Shown here: in pieces, positions 46,359 to 53,864 of the stretch
How positions within the stretch are numbered: the stretch's first letter is position 1
How the letters are laid out: every line of letters starts with the position of its first letter
DNA from: Hyphomicrobiales bacterium
GTDB lineage: Bacteria; Pseudomonadota; Alphaproteobacteria; Rhizobiales; Beijerinckiaceae
Direction: 5' to 3'
Length of the DNA: 64,000 bases
Assembly (NCBI GenBank): GCA_900470095.1
Contig: UBZM01000023.1
Location: forward strand, 1-64,000
Program-made: the position numbers and the translations under genes
The notes under the pieces: model-generated
Database searches by the model: none
What the model was told of the DNA's origin: nothing
Seen by the model: the letters and a program-made list of their open reading frames with translations, nothing else

Positions 46359-46784
46359 TTACGCGGCTGCCTTGTGGGCATCCGTCTTGATGCGTTCGAT
46401 CATCGCGCGCACGCCGTTGGAGCGCTGCGGCGTCAGATGGGCTGCGAGCCCGAGGGATTGGTAAATCGCGAAGGCATCCGTCGCGAGAATCTCCTGGGCG
46501 GTGCGGCCCGAATAGATCGCGAGGGCCAGGGCAACGAGGCCACGTACGATATGGGCATCGCTGTCCCCCAGGAAATGCAGGCGCGTGCCTGCCCCGGGGC
46601 CGCCTTCCCGGCGCGCCGCGAGCCAGACCTGACTGGCGCAGCCGCGCACCTTGTTGTCGTCGTTATGCGCTTCTTCCGGCAGCGGGGCGAGGCTGCGGCC
46701 GAGTTCGATCAGATATCGGTAGCGGTCGTCCCACTCTTCGAGCAGCTCGAAATTGGCGATGATCTCGTCGAGGCTTGCGCTCAT
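46359..46784 (-). CDS. sufE: Cysteine desulfurase activator SufE
   Basis: 141 residues. The sulfur-accepting cysteine is Cys49 in NDDNKVRGCASQVWLAA; the fold continues with FLGDSDAHIVRGLVALALAIYSG and GLAAHLTPQRSNGVRAMIERI. SufE takes sulfur from SufS and passes it to the SufBCD scaffold for Fe-S cluster assembly. The rest of the suf operon is not in the window, so this is a detached sufE. Confidence 0.93.
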   Translation of the reverse strand: MSASLDEIIANFELLEEWDDRYRYLIELGRSLAPLPEEAHNDDNKVRGCASQVWLAARREGGPGAGTRLHFLGDSDAHIVRGLVALALAIYSGRTAQEILATDAFAIYQSLGLAAHLTPQRSNGVRAMIERIKTDAHKAAA

Positions 46785-46894
46785 GTCCTGTCCGCTCGGA
46801 GCCGCGCCATGGGCGGGGCGGCAATGGCGAGCGTCTTCCGCCGACAGGCGGCCCCCGTCAAGCGCTCGCCCCCTAAGATATAGGTTGAAGCCCG

Positions 46895-47170
46895 CTAGCG
46901 GGTAGTAGCCAGAGGTTTCTGGTTTGCCGCGCTGAGTGTGAGCGCCAGGAAGCGCGAGCGCGTTTCCGGGTCGAGGCCGGCCAGGATTTCTGCGGCTTCG
47001 CGGGCGGCCATGGCGCCATTTGCCACCGTCCTGACATCGATCTGGCTCGCAGCCTTCGCGACGGTACGCAGGGTATCAGTCGTGCCGCCATCTTCGGCTT
47101 TGCCGCCATGGACGGGTGAGTTGAGGGCGATGACCCCGATCACCGCCAGGCTGCGCAGAAGATAGGCCAT
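46895..47170 (-). CDS. Small exported or membrane-anchored protein of unknown function
   Basis: 91 residues. An N-terminal hydrophobic segment (MAYLLRSLAVIGVIALNSPV) is followed by a short hydrophilic part with helices (AKAASQIDVRTVANGAMAAREAAEIL). It resembles small conserved Hyphomicrobiales proteins of the DUF5330 type in size and layout, but I am not certain. Upstream GGGGAAACGAGCG is a modest ribosome binding site. It lies upstream of sufE on the same strand. Confidence 0.55.
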   Translation of the reverse strand: MAYLLRSLAVIGVIALNSPVHGGKAEDGGTTDTLRTVAKAASQIDVRTVANGAMAAREAAEILAGLDPETRSRFLALTLSAANQKPLATTR

Positions 47171-47497
47171 CGCTCGTTTCCCCGGTTGCCGGCAACGCCG
47201 GCTCGCCCCTGATCCCGAAGGCATCCTAGACCGGGATCTCGAAAGATCGCGTCATTTGTAAGCAACGCATTTGAATCGAAGGCGATGCTCTATCTTCAGC
47301 TTCCGTTCACCCTGCTACGAACATCGAAATGGATGGAATTCGCGGGCGGATCGTCTCTAACTATCTGTATGATTTGTCGAATTTCTCCTCGCGGAACAGG
47401 GCCGGCGCGTTCTGTCGGCAATCGCCTTAAACCCCGCTTAAACCCGGGTCGGCAAGGATCGGGATGTTACAGGCAAGTCGGCCTGCCGAGGTGAGCG
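47171..47497. other. Intergenic region upstream of the DivJ-like kinase
   Basis: 327 bases with no supported gene. It is AT-richer around 47250-47390. It carries an exact CtrA box (47427-47441) 56 bp before the kinase start. Confidence 0.5.
47427..47441. promoter_or_regulatory. CtrA box upstream of the DivJ-like kinase
   Basis: TTAAACCCCGCTTAA matches TTAA-N7-TTAA exactly and ends 56 bp before the TTG start of the kinase, a normal promoter distance. It links the kinase gene to the CtrA regulon. Confidence 0.75.
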
Positions 47498-49321
47498 TTG
47501 CGTTTTCCCATCACGATGACGGCGATCAGGACACAGGTGGCAGCGATGGTTCATCCGTCGGTGCTGCCGAATTCCATTGAGCGCATCCGCCACGAGCGCT
47601 TCATGCTGACGCGGCTGGCGCTTGGTGCGGTGGCCCTGAGCCTTGCCCCGGCCTATCTCGCCTGGCGGGGTACGATGGGCGCGCTTGAGCTGCTCGTGCT
47701 GATTGCGGTGACGCTTCCGTTGCTGGCTGTCTTCATTCTCTCGCGCAGCGGGCGGCTCGAGCTCGCCCATTGCATTTCCGCCGCAGCGCTGGCGCTTCTG
47801 ATCGTCGCGCTTTCGGGCATGACCGGCGGGGTCGCGTCGCCGCTCCTGCTATGGCTCGCCGCCATTCCGGCGGAGGCGCTGTTCTTCGGTTCGCGGGCTT
47901 ATGTTGCCCGCGCCGGAGCCATCGCTGCCGGCGCCCTGGGGTCCGTTGCGATCGTGCACGCATTCGGCCTGTCTGCGGCGCCTGCTCCCTGGGTTTCCGC
48001 TGCCATGCCGCTATTGGCTGCTGCCGCGATCCTGCATGTTGCGGTGGTTGCCTTCGGCTTCCTGTGGCGGCGTGACGACGAGATGCGCGAACATCGCGCC
48101 TCCGGTGTGCGCGCGCAACTCCTGCTCGACCATGTTGGAGACCTCGTGACCTGGCATGATGCGACCGGCGCCGTTGTCTTCGCCAATGCGGCTTCGGCCT
48201 CCTTGACGGGCGCAGAGCCCCGCGAGTTGATCGGACGAGGGCTGCTCGAGCGTGTCCATGTCGCCGACCGCCCCCTTTTCCTCAAGGCGCTCAGCGATGC
48301 AGCTCACGGCGACGGGGTGGCGAGTGCCTGCTTCCGCACGCTGTTCGTACCGCGACAGGACCAGGCGGGAGTGCCGTCTTCTCCGGTTGCCCTCTGGCTC
48401 GAAATGCAGGCGCATCGCGTCGCCAATGCCGGACCGCGGGACGGGGCTGCGGTCGTCTGCGTCATGCGCGACGTCACTGCGCGCCGCGCACTCGACGAAG
48501 AGCGGGCGCGCGGCCATGCCGAGGCCGTCCGGGCGAGCGACGAGAAGGGACAGTTTCTCGCCACGGTGAGCCATGAGCTGCGCACACCGCTGAACGCGAT
48601 CATCGGCTTCTCGGAAATGCTGGGAACCGACACTTACGGCCTGCTCGATGCCGGAAAACGTCTCGAATACGCCAATATCATCCATGCTTCGGGCCATCAC
48701 CTGCTCGATGTCGTCAATACCTTGCTCGATGTCTCCAAGATCGAGAGCGGAGTCATGGCGATCGAGCAGGAGCCGCTCGACCTTGCGGAGCTCGCCCAGG
48801 ATGGTTGCAGGTTGATGGCGCTGCGCGCCGAGGCGGAGAAGGTTGCCCTGGAGCGCGTCGTCGGCCCCGATCTGCCGTTGTTGCGCGGCGACCGTCGTGC
48901 GCTGAAGCAGGTTCTCCTGAATCTGCTCTCCAACGCGATCAAGTTCACGCCGGCTGGCGGCCGGGTCACGCTGGCCGTGGTGCGTGATGGCGATATGCTT
49001 GATCTTTCGGTGTCCGATACCGGCATCGGCATTGCGGCTGCGGATCTGCCACGGTTGGGCGACCCCTTCTTCCAGGCCAAGGGCTCCTATGACCGCGCCT
49101 ATGAGGGCACCGGCCTCGGCCTGTCGGTGGTGCGCGGCCTCGTCGGCCTGCATGGCGGCCGCCTGACGGTGGAGAGCGCTCCTGGTATCGGCACGCGCGT
49201 CTCTGTGAGGTTGCCGGTTGGCGGCGTCGTCCAGGCCTCCGAGCCCGCAAAGATCGTTACCTTCGCCCGAGCGCCGCGCCGCGGCTTCGAAACCAAAGAA
49301 CCCTATCGTCTGACTGCCTGA
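47498..49321 (+). CDS. Membrane sensor histidine kinase, DivJ-like
   Basis: 607 residues. About six transmembrane helices fill residues 35-200, then a PAS domain (LLLDHVGDLVTWHDATGAVV), a HisKA domain with His359 in VSHELRTPLNAIIGFSEML, and a HATPase_c domain (NLLSNAIKFTPAGG, DTGIGI, EGTGLGLSVV). Length and layout match Caulobacter DivJ (597 aa), which phosphorylates DivK to control CtrA. The CtrA box upstream supports a cell-cycle role. TTG at 47498 has the best ribosome binding site (GAGGTGAGC); ATGs at 47516 and 47546 are alternatives. DivJ identity is likely, not proven. Confidence 0.85.
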   Translation: MRFPITMTAIRTQVAAMVHPSVLPNSIERIRHERFMLTRLALGAVALSLAPAYLAWRGTMGALELLVLIAVTLPLLAVFILSRSGRLELAHCISAAALALLIVALSGMTGGVASPLLLWLAAIPAEALFFGSRAYVARAGAIAAGALGSVAIVHAFGLSAAPAPWVSAAMPLLAAAAILHVAVVAFGFLWRRDDEMREHRASGVRAQLLLDHVGDLVTWHDATGAVVFANAASASLTGAEPRELIGRGLLERVHVADRPLFLKALSDAAHGDGVASACFRTLFVPRQDQAGVPSSPVALWLEMQAHRVANAGPRDGAAVVCVMRDVTARRALDEERARGHAEAVRASDEKGQFLATVSHELRTPLNAIIGFSEMLGTDTYGLLDAGKRLEYANIIHASGHHLLDVVNTLLDVSKIESGVMAIEQEPLDLAELAQDGCRLMALRAEAEKVALERVVGPDLPLLRGDRRALKQVLLNLLSNAIKFTPAGGRVTLAVVRDGDMLDLSVSDTGIGIAAADLPRLGDPFFQAKGSYDRAYEGTGLGLSVVRGLVGLHGGRLTVESAPGIGTRVSVRLPVGGVVQASEPAKIVTFARAPRRGFETKEPYRLTA

Positions 49322-49334
49322 TCGAGAGCCGACC

Positions 49335-49940
49335 ATGTCCGTCACACTCGCTGCCCGCGCTCACTCGAACGCGACCCTGTCCGCTCCGGCGAGGCGCGGC
49401 CCGCCGGCTCGCCGCAAGGCGTCCTTCCTGATGCGGATCTGGCGCGCAACCCTGCGTCGCCCCGGTCGCAGCTTGATCCTGACCCTGTTCTCGGCTGCTG
49501 CCGCGGCCATCCTGATGAATGCGCTTCTGTTTCAGAAGGCCCGCCATCCCTCGCCAATCCTGTCGCAATCCACGACGGCCACCCCCTCGTCGCGTAACAC
49601 CGAGCGGCGCACGGAGCAGGCTCCTGCCGGAGCAGCTCTCGCTCCCGCCCCGGCCACCTCCGTTCCGGCGGAGCCCGCGCAATTGCCCCCTTCGCGGCCG
49701 GGCGGCCTGACGCAGGCGGCTCGTGAAGCGGCGCCCCGGCCACCGGCATCCGTCAACGCGGCTCCGCGTCCGGCTCCCGCTGCGCCGGCTCAGGCGACAG
49801 CTCAGCGCACTCCTGCTCCGGTGCGCGATCGCGATCCGATCGCCGATCTGATCAACGGCGTCGACATGCGGCCTCCGGCGGAAATCCGTGGCGTGGCTTC
49901 GGCCAAACCGGCTTCGCCGCGTCGCACCGTGGAAAACTGA
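49335..49940 (+). CDS. Membrane-anchored Pro/Ala-rich protein, possibly truncated
   Basis: 201 residues. A basic N-terminus and one transmembrane helix (SLILTLFSAAAAAILMNALLF) precede a Pro/Ala-rich region. It ends with RDPIADLINGVDMRPPAEIRG. That DPIADLI motif usually precedes a peptidoglycan-binding domain in the gene found downstream of such kinases in Hyphomicrobiales, but here the protein stops without it. It may be a shortened version, or the domain may have been lost. It follows the DivJ-like kinase by 13 bp and is probably in its operon. Confidence 0.65.
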   Translation: MSVTLAARAHSNATLSAPARRGPPARRKASFLMRIWRATLRRPGRSLILTLFSAAAAAILMNALLFQKARHPSPILSQSTTATPSSRNTERRTEQAPAGAALAPAPATSVPAEPAQLPPSRPGGLTQAAREAAPRPPASVNAAPRPAPAAPAQATAQRTPAPVRDRDPIADLINGVDMRPPAEIRGVASAKPASPRRTVEN

Positions 49941-49964
49941 GGCAGATCGCGTACCCTTCCGACG

Positions 49965-50300
49965 ATGGCGCGTCTCACCAGCGATTTTTGGGTCTCAGCC
50001 TATTTGCGGCAGGCGGCACTCGACGGCTTCGATGCCGTCCTGCGCCGCCGCGGCGCCAGCGAGGCCGGAGCGATCTTCGTCAAGCTCGACCGGCTTGACG
50101 GCACGGCCGCACTCTACGGCCCTGCGCCGCAGGCGCTGGCGGACGAGAGTGGGGCACGCCGCTTCCAGTTGATCCTCGATTCCGACCCGCTAAGCGTTGA
50201 GGAGCGGGTTGAGCGCGAACGTCGTTTCGATCCGGACCTCTGGCTGGTCGAGATCGAAAGCCGGAAGGGCGATCCCAGGCTGTCCCTCGCCGAAGGCTGA
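49965..50300 (+). CDS. DUF1491 family protein
   Basis: 111 residues matching the DUF1491 pattern: MARLTSDFWVSAYLRQA, then RRRGASEAGAIFVKLDRLDG, and RFDPDLWLVEIESR at the end. The function is unknown; the family is restricted to alphaproteobacteria. It follows the previous gene by 24 bp, so kinase, membrane protein and DUF1491 probably form one transcript. Confidence 0.85.
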   Translation: MARLTSDFWVSAYLRQAALDGFDAVLRRRGASEAGAIFVKLDRLDGTAALYGPAPQALADESGARRFQLILDSDPLSVEERVERERRFDPDLWLVEIESRKGDPRLSLAEG

Positions 50301-50322
50301 CCCCGGCAGCGTGTACCAACGC

Positions 50323-51456
50323 TCAGCCGTGCTCGCGCCCGCCGCGCAAGCCCCGCCTGACCTCGTCCAGGACGGAGCGAGTTTCGGGCCTGGCAGCGCC
50401 GGAGCGGGCGGGCGTTCCGCTCGGGTCGAGCAAGGGCTGGTGCTGCCCCTTGCGGCTGGGCAGGCCCTTGCTCTCGCCGGATATCTGCATGACGAGCCGA
50501 TAGGCCACCCCCGGGGTAACCGAGCGCATCAGCGCCACCAGCGCGAAGATGCGCTCCACCGAATGGGCGGCATCGTCGCCAAGCCGGATCAGCAGGCGCG
50601 TCGCATCCTCGACGCTGACGCCGCCTGCAATGAGGACGAGCGCCGTCAGATCCCGCGAGTGATCGCGGGCCATGGCTTCGGCAAGGCGGATGCCCGTGCC
50701 CAACTGGCTGGAGAGCGCACCGAAAAGGCCGTCGCGGTCCTGTTCGGCGGTGGCGAGCCAGCCCGCGAAGGTCTCCGGCGTGGCCGCCGGGCGTCTCTCC
50801 GACGGGCTCACCGCTTCCAGCGCCGCAAGCGATTCGATCGTGGCGCGGCGTCGTTCGGCCCCTGCATGCAGGAAGAGCGGGATAAGGTCCGCGCTGTTGA
50901 TGTCTCGCCGCACAAGCAGGCCCGGCACATAGGCGGCATCGTCTCGCGACCGATCGAGCAGGAGGTCGAGCACGGGCCGGAGCAGGGGGGCGGACGGGTT
51001 GGCAAGCAGCGCCAGATCGACTGCCCGCTCGCCCCGACCCGCCAGCATTAGGCTTGCCTTGGCCGGCAGGTCGGCCCGTTCGGCCACGACGATGGCGGCT
51101 GCTGCGTCGCCATGGGCTGCGATGTCTTCGAGCTCGGAGGGCGAGACCGGGCCGCCATGGCGCATCAGCGTCGATAGGACAGCCCCGCCGCGTGCCTTGA
51201 GCGCCTGCAGGACATCGGCCTGCGCATGGCGCCACCCGGCAAGCTTGCGCGCCAGGATGATGGCGGTGCCCTCGTCGATCACGGGAATCAGGGCGAGCGC
51301 CATCTCGCGAAACGCCTCCAGATCCTCGCTGGAGGGCTGCGTCGTCGACATCAGCAGATCGGCTTTCACACGCAGTGAAACCTGGCTGAGATCGAGCCCG
51401 CCGTCACGCGCGAGACGAGCGAGCTGCGCAAGATCGGCGGAGATTCGGGACGGCAT
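50323..51456 (-). CDS. DUF2336 domain protein
   Basis: 377 residues, mainly helical, with HEAT-like repeats typical of DUF2336 (ADLPAKASLMLAGRGERAV; ARDHSRDLTALVLIAGGVSVEDA). The C-terminus is basic and polar. The function is unknown; relatives occur widely in alphaproteobacteria. A full CtrA box (51510-51524) lies 53 bp upstream of the start, suggesting cell-cycle control. It is convergent with the DUF1491 gene. Confidence 0.82.
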   Translation of the reverse strand: MPSRISADLAQLARLARDGGLDLSQVSLRVKADLLMSTTQPSSEDLEAFREMALALIPVIDEGTAIILARKLAGWRHAQADVLQALKARGGAVLSTLMRHGGPVSPSELEDIAAHGDAAAAIVVAERADLPAKASLMLAGRGERAVDLALLANPSAPLLRPVLDLLLDRSRDDAAYVPGLLVRRDINSADLIPLFLHAGAERRRATIESLAALEAVSPSERRPAATPETFAGWLATAEQDRDGLFGALSSQLGTGIRLAEAMARDHSRDLTALVLIAGGVSVEDATRLLIRLGDDAAHSVERIFALVALMRSVTPGVAYRLVMQISGESKGLPSRKGQHQPLLDPSGTPARSGAARPETRSVLDEVRRGLRGGREHG

Positions 51457-51509
51457 ACTGACAACTCGTCGGAGACTCGGGTGGTTTCGGTCAACTTATG
51501 CCCGACGCG

Positions 51510-51524
51510 TTAATGTGGCGTTAA
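51510..51524. promoter_or_regulatory. CtrA box upstream of the DUF2336 gene
   Basis: TTAATGTGGCGTTAA is an exact TTAA-N7-TTAA site, followed by CC as in the extended consensus TTAACC. It lies 53 bp upstream of the DUF2336 start and 114 bp before the divergent small gene at 51638, so it could serve either. Confidence 0.75.
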
Positions 51525-51637
51525 CCATGTCGAGGCCTGATGCGGTTTGAGGGCCTCGGCTGCCGGCGCCGGCCCGCGCCGTGCCATCCGTTCCCTGCCT
51601 CGACCGCAACCCTAGGCGCCAACCAAGGAGGCGCATC

Positions 51638-51847
51638 ATGGCCGTCGTCATTCCTTTCGCGCCGCGTCGGCGCAGCGTTGCTGGCCCGCTCCCGGCGGTT
51701 CCCCGGGAAACCGGTGCGATCCTGTTCTTCACCGGTGTTCGCTACGAGCGCCCGCCGGAGCCGCGCGCTCCCGGCAGGGCGGAGCGCAAGCCGGGCACCC
51801 GGTCCCGAGCCAAGCCTGCGCCGAAGAGCGTCAGGCAGCCGGCGTGA
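51638..51847 (+). CDS. Small basic protein of unknown function
   Basis: 69 residues. The start MAVVIPFAPRRR and the segment TGAILFFTGVRYER recur in small Hyphomicrobiales proteins of unknown role; the C-terminus is Arg/Lys/Pro-rich. AAGGAGG is seven bases before the ATG, a strong ribosome binding site, so translation is likely. Its stop overlaps the next start by 4 bp (GTGA), so the pair is co-translated. Confidence 0.65.
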   Translation: MAVVIPFAPRRRSVAGPLPAVPRETGAILFFTGVRYERPPEPRAPGRAERKPGTRSRAKPAPKSVRQPA

Positions 51848-52638
51848 GGCTCCTGTTGCGGCGTATGGGCTCCGGTGCGGGCCGAGGAAGCCTGCAATGG
51901 GCTCTGGCGGCGGCCTTGTCGGCAGCGGGCTGTACGCCTGGCAGCGGCGACTTCGGTCGCCCGCGTCCCGGTATCTGGAACGATACGATTGCGCCCAGCA
52001 TCGGCTTCGGCTCCGCGACCGCACGGGGCGAAGCGGCCTCGTATTTCCACATGACAGACGATGAGGAGCAGTTGCGCGATCGTGCCTGGCGCTTCGTCAT
52101 GCCGGCACATGAGCGCAATGTCTTCGAGCGTCAGGTCTCCGATCTGGCCCATGCCCGAATCCTGCCGGCAGCCGCTCAGTCCAGCAACATCTCCGACTAT
52201 CATCGATCGCTGATATCCGGCTCCTTCCGGTCGCAGGCCTCGCGCTACAACCGGTTGGCTGAGGATGCCCACGCAGACCGCCTGCTGATCGGGCCGTTCC
52301 GCGGCAACGCAGCCAGAGTGGTTGCAGCCGACCGGATCCGTATGAAGACGCTGGAGGCATCGCCTCTCGTGCCGCCCGATCAGAACGACCCGGCCCTGGC
52401 GCGCGTGATCGAGAATGAAGGCCTGATTCTCTGGGTTTGCGAGCGTGTCGGCTTCCGGCTGGAAAGCTACCGCTATGCATTGGCCAATCTCGTCGTCGAG
52501 ATGCCGGCGCGCGACGCGGTCAGGGCCGAACGCAGCATCATGGCGCTCGAGGCCGAGGCCGGGCCCCTCTGCAAACTACCGCTGATCGGCACCTTCCGGA
52601 GTGACGAACCGTCCAGGCCGGTCGTCTACAAGGGCTGA
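51844..52638 (+). CDS. Putative exported lipoprotein-like protein
   Basis: 264 residues. The N-terminus is basic then hydrophobic and contains ALSAAGCTPGSGDFG, which could be a lipobox (AAGC), though the -3 residue is not Leu. The rest is alpha-helical and polar, with MTDDEEQLRDRAWRFVMPAH and NEGLILWVCERVGFRLESY. I do not recognise a named family. The GTG start overlaps the previous stop. Its stop directly abuts the convergent next gene: both stop codons lie in TGATCA with no base between. Confidence 0.6.
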   Translation: MRLLLRRMGSGAGRGSLQWALAAALSAAGCTPGSGDFGRPRPGIWNDTIAPSIGFGSATARGEAASYFHMTDDEEQLRDRAWRFVMPAHERNVFERQVSDLAHARILPAAAQSSNISDYHRSLISGSFRSQASRYNRLAEDAHADRLLIGPFRGNAARVVAADRIRMKTLEASPLVPPDQNDPALARVIENEGLILWVCERVGFRLESYRYALANLVVEMPARDAVRAERSIMALEAEAGPLCKLPLIGTFRSDEPSRPVVYKG

Positions 52639-53280
52639 TCAATCCGCCAGGCCGCAGGCGACGCCCTTGGCCATCGCCTCGGCATCGGGCCGGTCGGAGG
52701 GCAGCTTCGCCAGGACACGCGCGACGATCAAGCCTTGCTCCGTGTCGGACACGACGCGCAGTTCGCGCGTGGTCTCTCCTTCCTCGTCGCGTGCCAGCCG
52801 CTCGTCGAGCTGTTCGGCGGTCATCACCACGAATTCCAGGACCCCGCGGATCGCGGCGCGGTCCGTGATGGCGTAGCCGACACCCCCGCCACGCCGGTGC
52901 AGCGATAGTCCGAGCGGCAGCGACCCGACACGAGCCACCACCCGCATCGGACCCGCACTCAGATCATAGCTGCAAACCGCGGTCACGAGAGCAGGATCGG
53001 CGTCACGCGGGGCCGGCAGATCGGCCGTCTGCGCTGTCACCAGTTCGGCCTGGCCTCCGGTGCCCAACGCCGCATAGGCCGTTGCCGCATCGCGCTCGGA
53101 CAAGAGCGGGATCAGCAGCACGGTCACGATATGGACGATTCCGGCCAGCACTAGCCCGGCCAGTGTCGCCAGTGCGAAGCGGCGGATCGCGGTCGTGATG
53201 CGTTGACGCCAACTCATCGTCCGCTTTGCCTTCGCGACGACAGGGTGGGAAACACCGTGGGAGGGCTTGAACGTCGTCAT
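52639..53280 (-). CDS. DUF1254-type membrane-anchored protein
   Basis: 213 residues. One transmembrane helix (FALATLAGLVLAGIVHIVTVLLIP), then SERDAATAYAALG, a cysteine in VTAVCSYDLSAG and a beta-rich domain (GPMRVVARVGSLPLGLSLHRRG). It is the short rhizobial form of DUF1254. Its ATG overlaps the stop of the DUF1214 gene by 4 bp. DUF1254 and DUF1214 are normally paired; their function is unknown. The longer frame to 53739 runs antisense-like through the DUF1214 gene and is not used. Confidence 0.75.
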   Translation of the reverse strand: MTTFKPSHGVSHPVVAKAKRTMSWRQRITTAIRRFALATLAGLVLAGIVHIVTVLLIPLLSERDAATAYAALGTGGQAELVTAQTADLPAPRDADPALVTAVCSYDLSAGPMRVVARVGSLPLGLSLHRRGGGVGYAITDRAAIRGVLEFVVMTAEQLDERLARDEEGETTRELRVVSDTEQGLIVARVLAKLPSDRPDAEAMAKGVACGLAD

Positions 53281-53852
53281 CGGCAATCGATCCGGCCGAT
53301 GCGGGGAAGGGACTCGGGGCGCAATTCGCTCGCATGTCCCGAGATCGGGGTATCGTAGAGCCTGAGCCGAAACTGGAACCGCCCGCGAATGGGCAGTGGC
53401 AGCCAGTTCCCCGCCTCGGGCGTCGTCCCGGCAATCGCCCGGATACCGGCGCTTTCGTCGCGTACGATCTCGGCATCGGTGAATCCGCTGCGTTCGAGCG
53501 GCAGGCGGAAGGCGTGTCCATCGGCGTCCGTGACGTTCAGTGTCCAGCCCCGCGTCGTCGGCGTCGTTCCGGTGATGAGATAACGGCAGCGCCCGTCGAG
53601 CGCCTGGCCGCTTTCGTCGCGCTCGGCGATCAGCTCGAGCCCTTCGCCGGAGCCAAGCGGCAGGTGCACGCCACGGGCCAGATAGGCCCGCATATAGGGA
53701 TCGACATCGCGTCCGCCGCTGCGCGGCCAGGCGGTCCACGAGCCGACCTGCAGCCTTCCGAGCGGAGGACGCTCCGCGACGGCATAATGGGCCGAGGCGA
53801 GCCCCAGCCCGGCACCGAGTGCGATGATGTAGGACAGCGTGAGGAGGCGCAC
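53277..53852 (-). CDS. DUF1214 domain protein
   Basis: 191 residues. A signal peptide or anchor (LLTLSYIIALGAGLGLASAH) is followed by the DUF1214 beta-sandwich: VGSWTAWPRSGGRDVDPYMRAYL, GWTLNVTDADGHAFRLPLE and PIRGRFQFRLRLYDTPIS. GTG start 12 bp after the PBP1A stop. It is transcribed with PBP1A upstream and DUF1254 downstream. The role is unknown; the operon suggests the cell envelope. Confidence 0.82.
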   Translation of the reverse strand: MRLLTLSYIIALGAGLGLASAHYAVAERPPLGRLQVGSWTAWPRSGGRDVDPYMRAYLARGVHLPLGSGEGLELIAERDESGQALDGRCRYLITGTTPTTRGWTLNVTDADGHAFRLPLERSGFTDAEIVRDESAGIRAIAGTTPEAGNWLPLPIRGRFQFRLRLYDTPISGHASELRPESLPRIGRIDCR

Positions 53853-53864
53853 GGCTAAGCCCGT

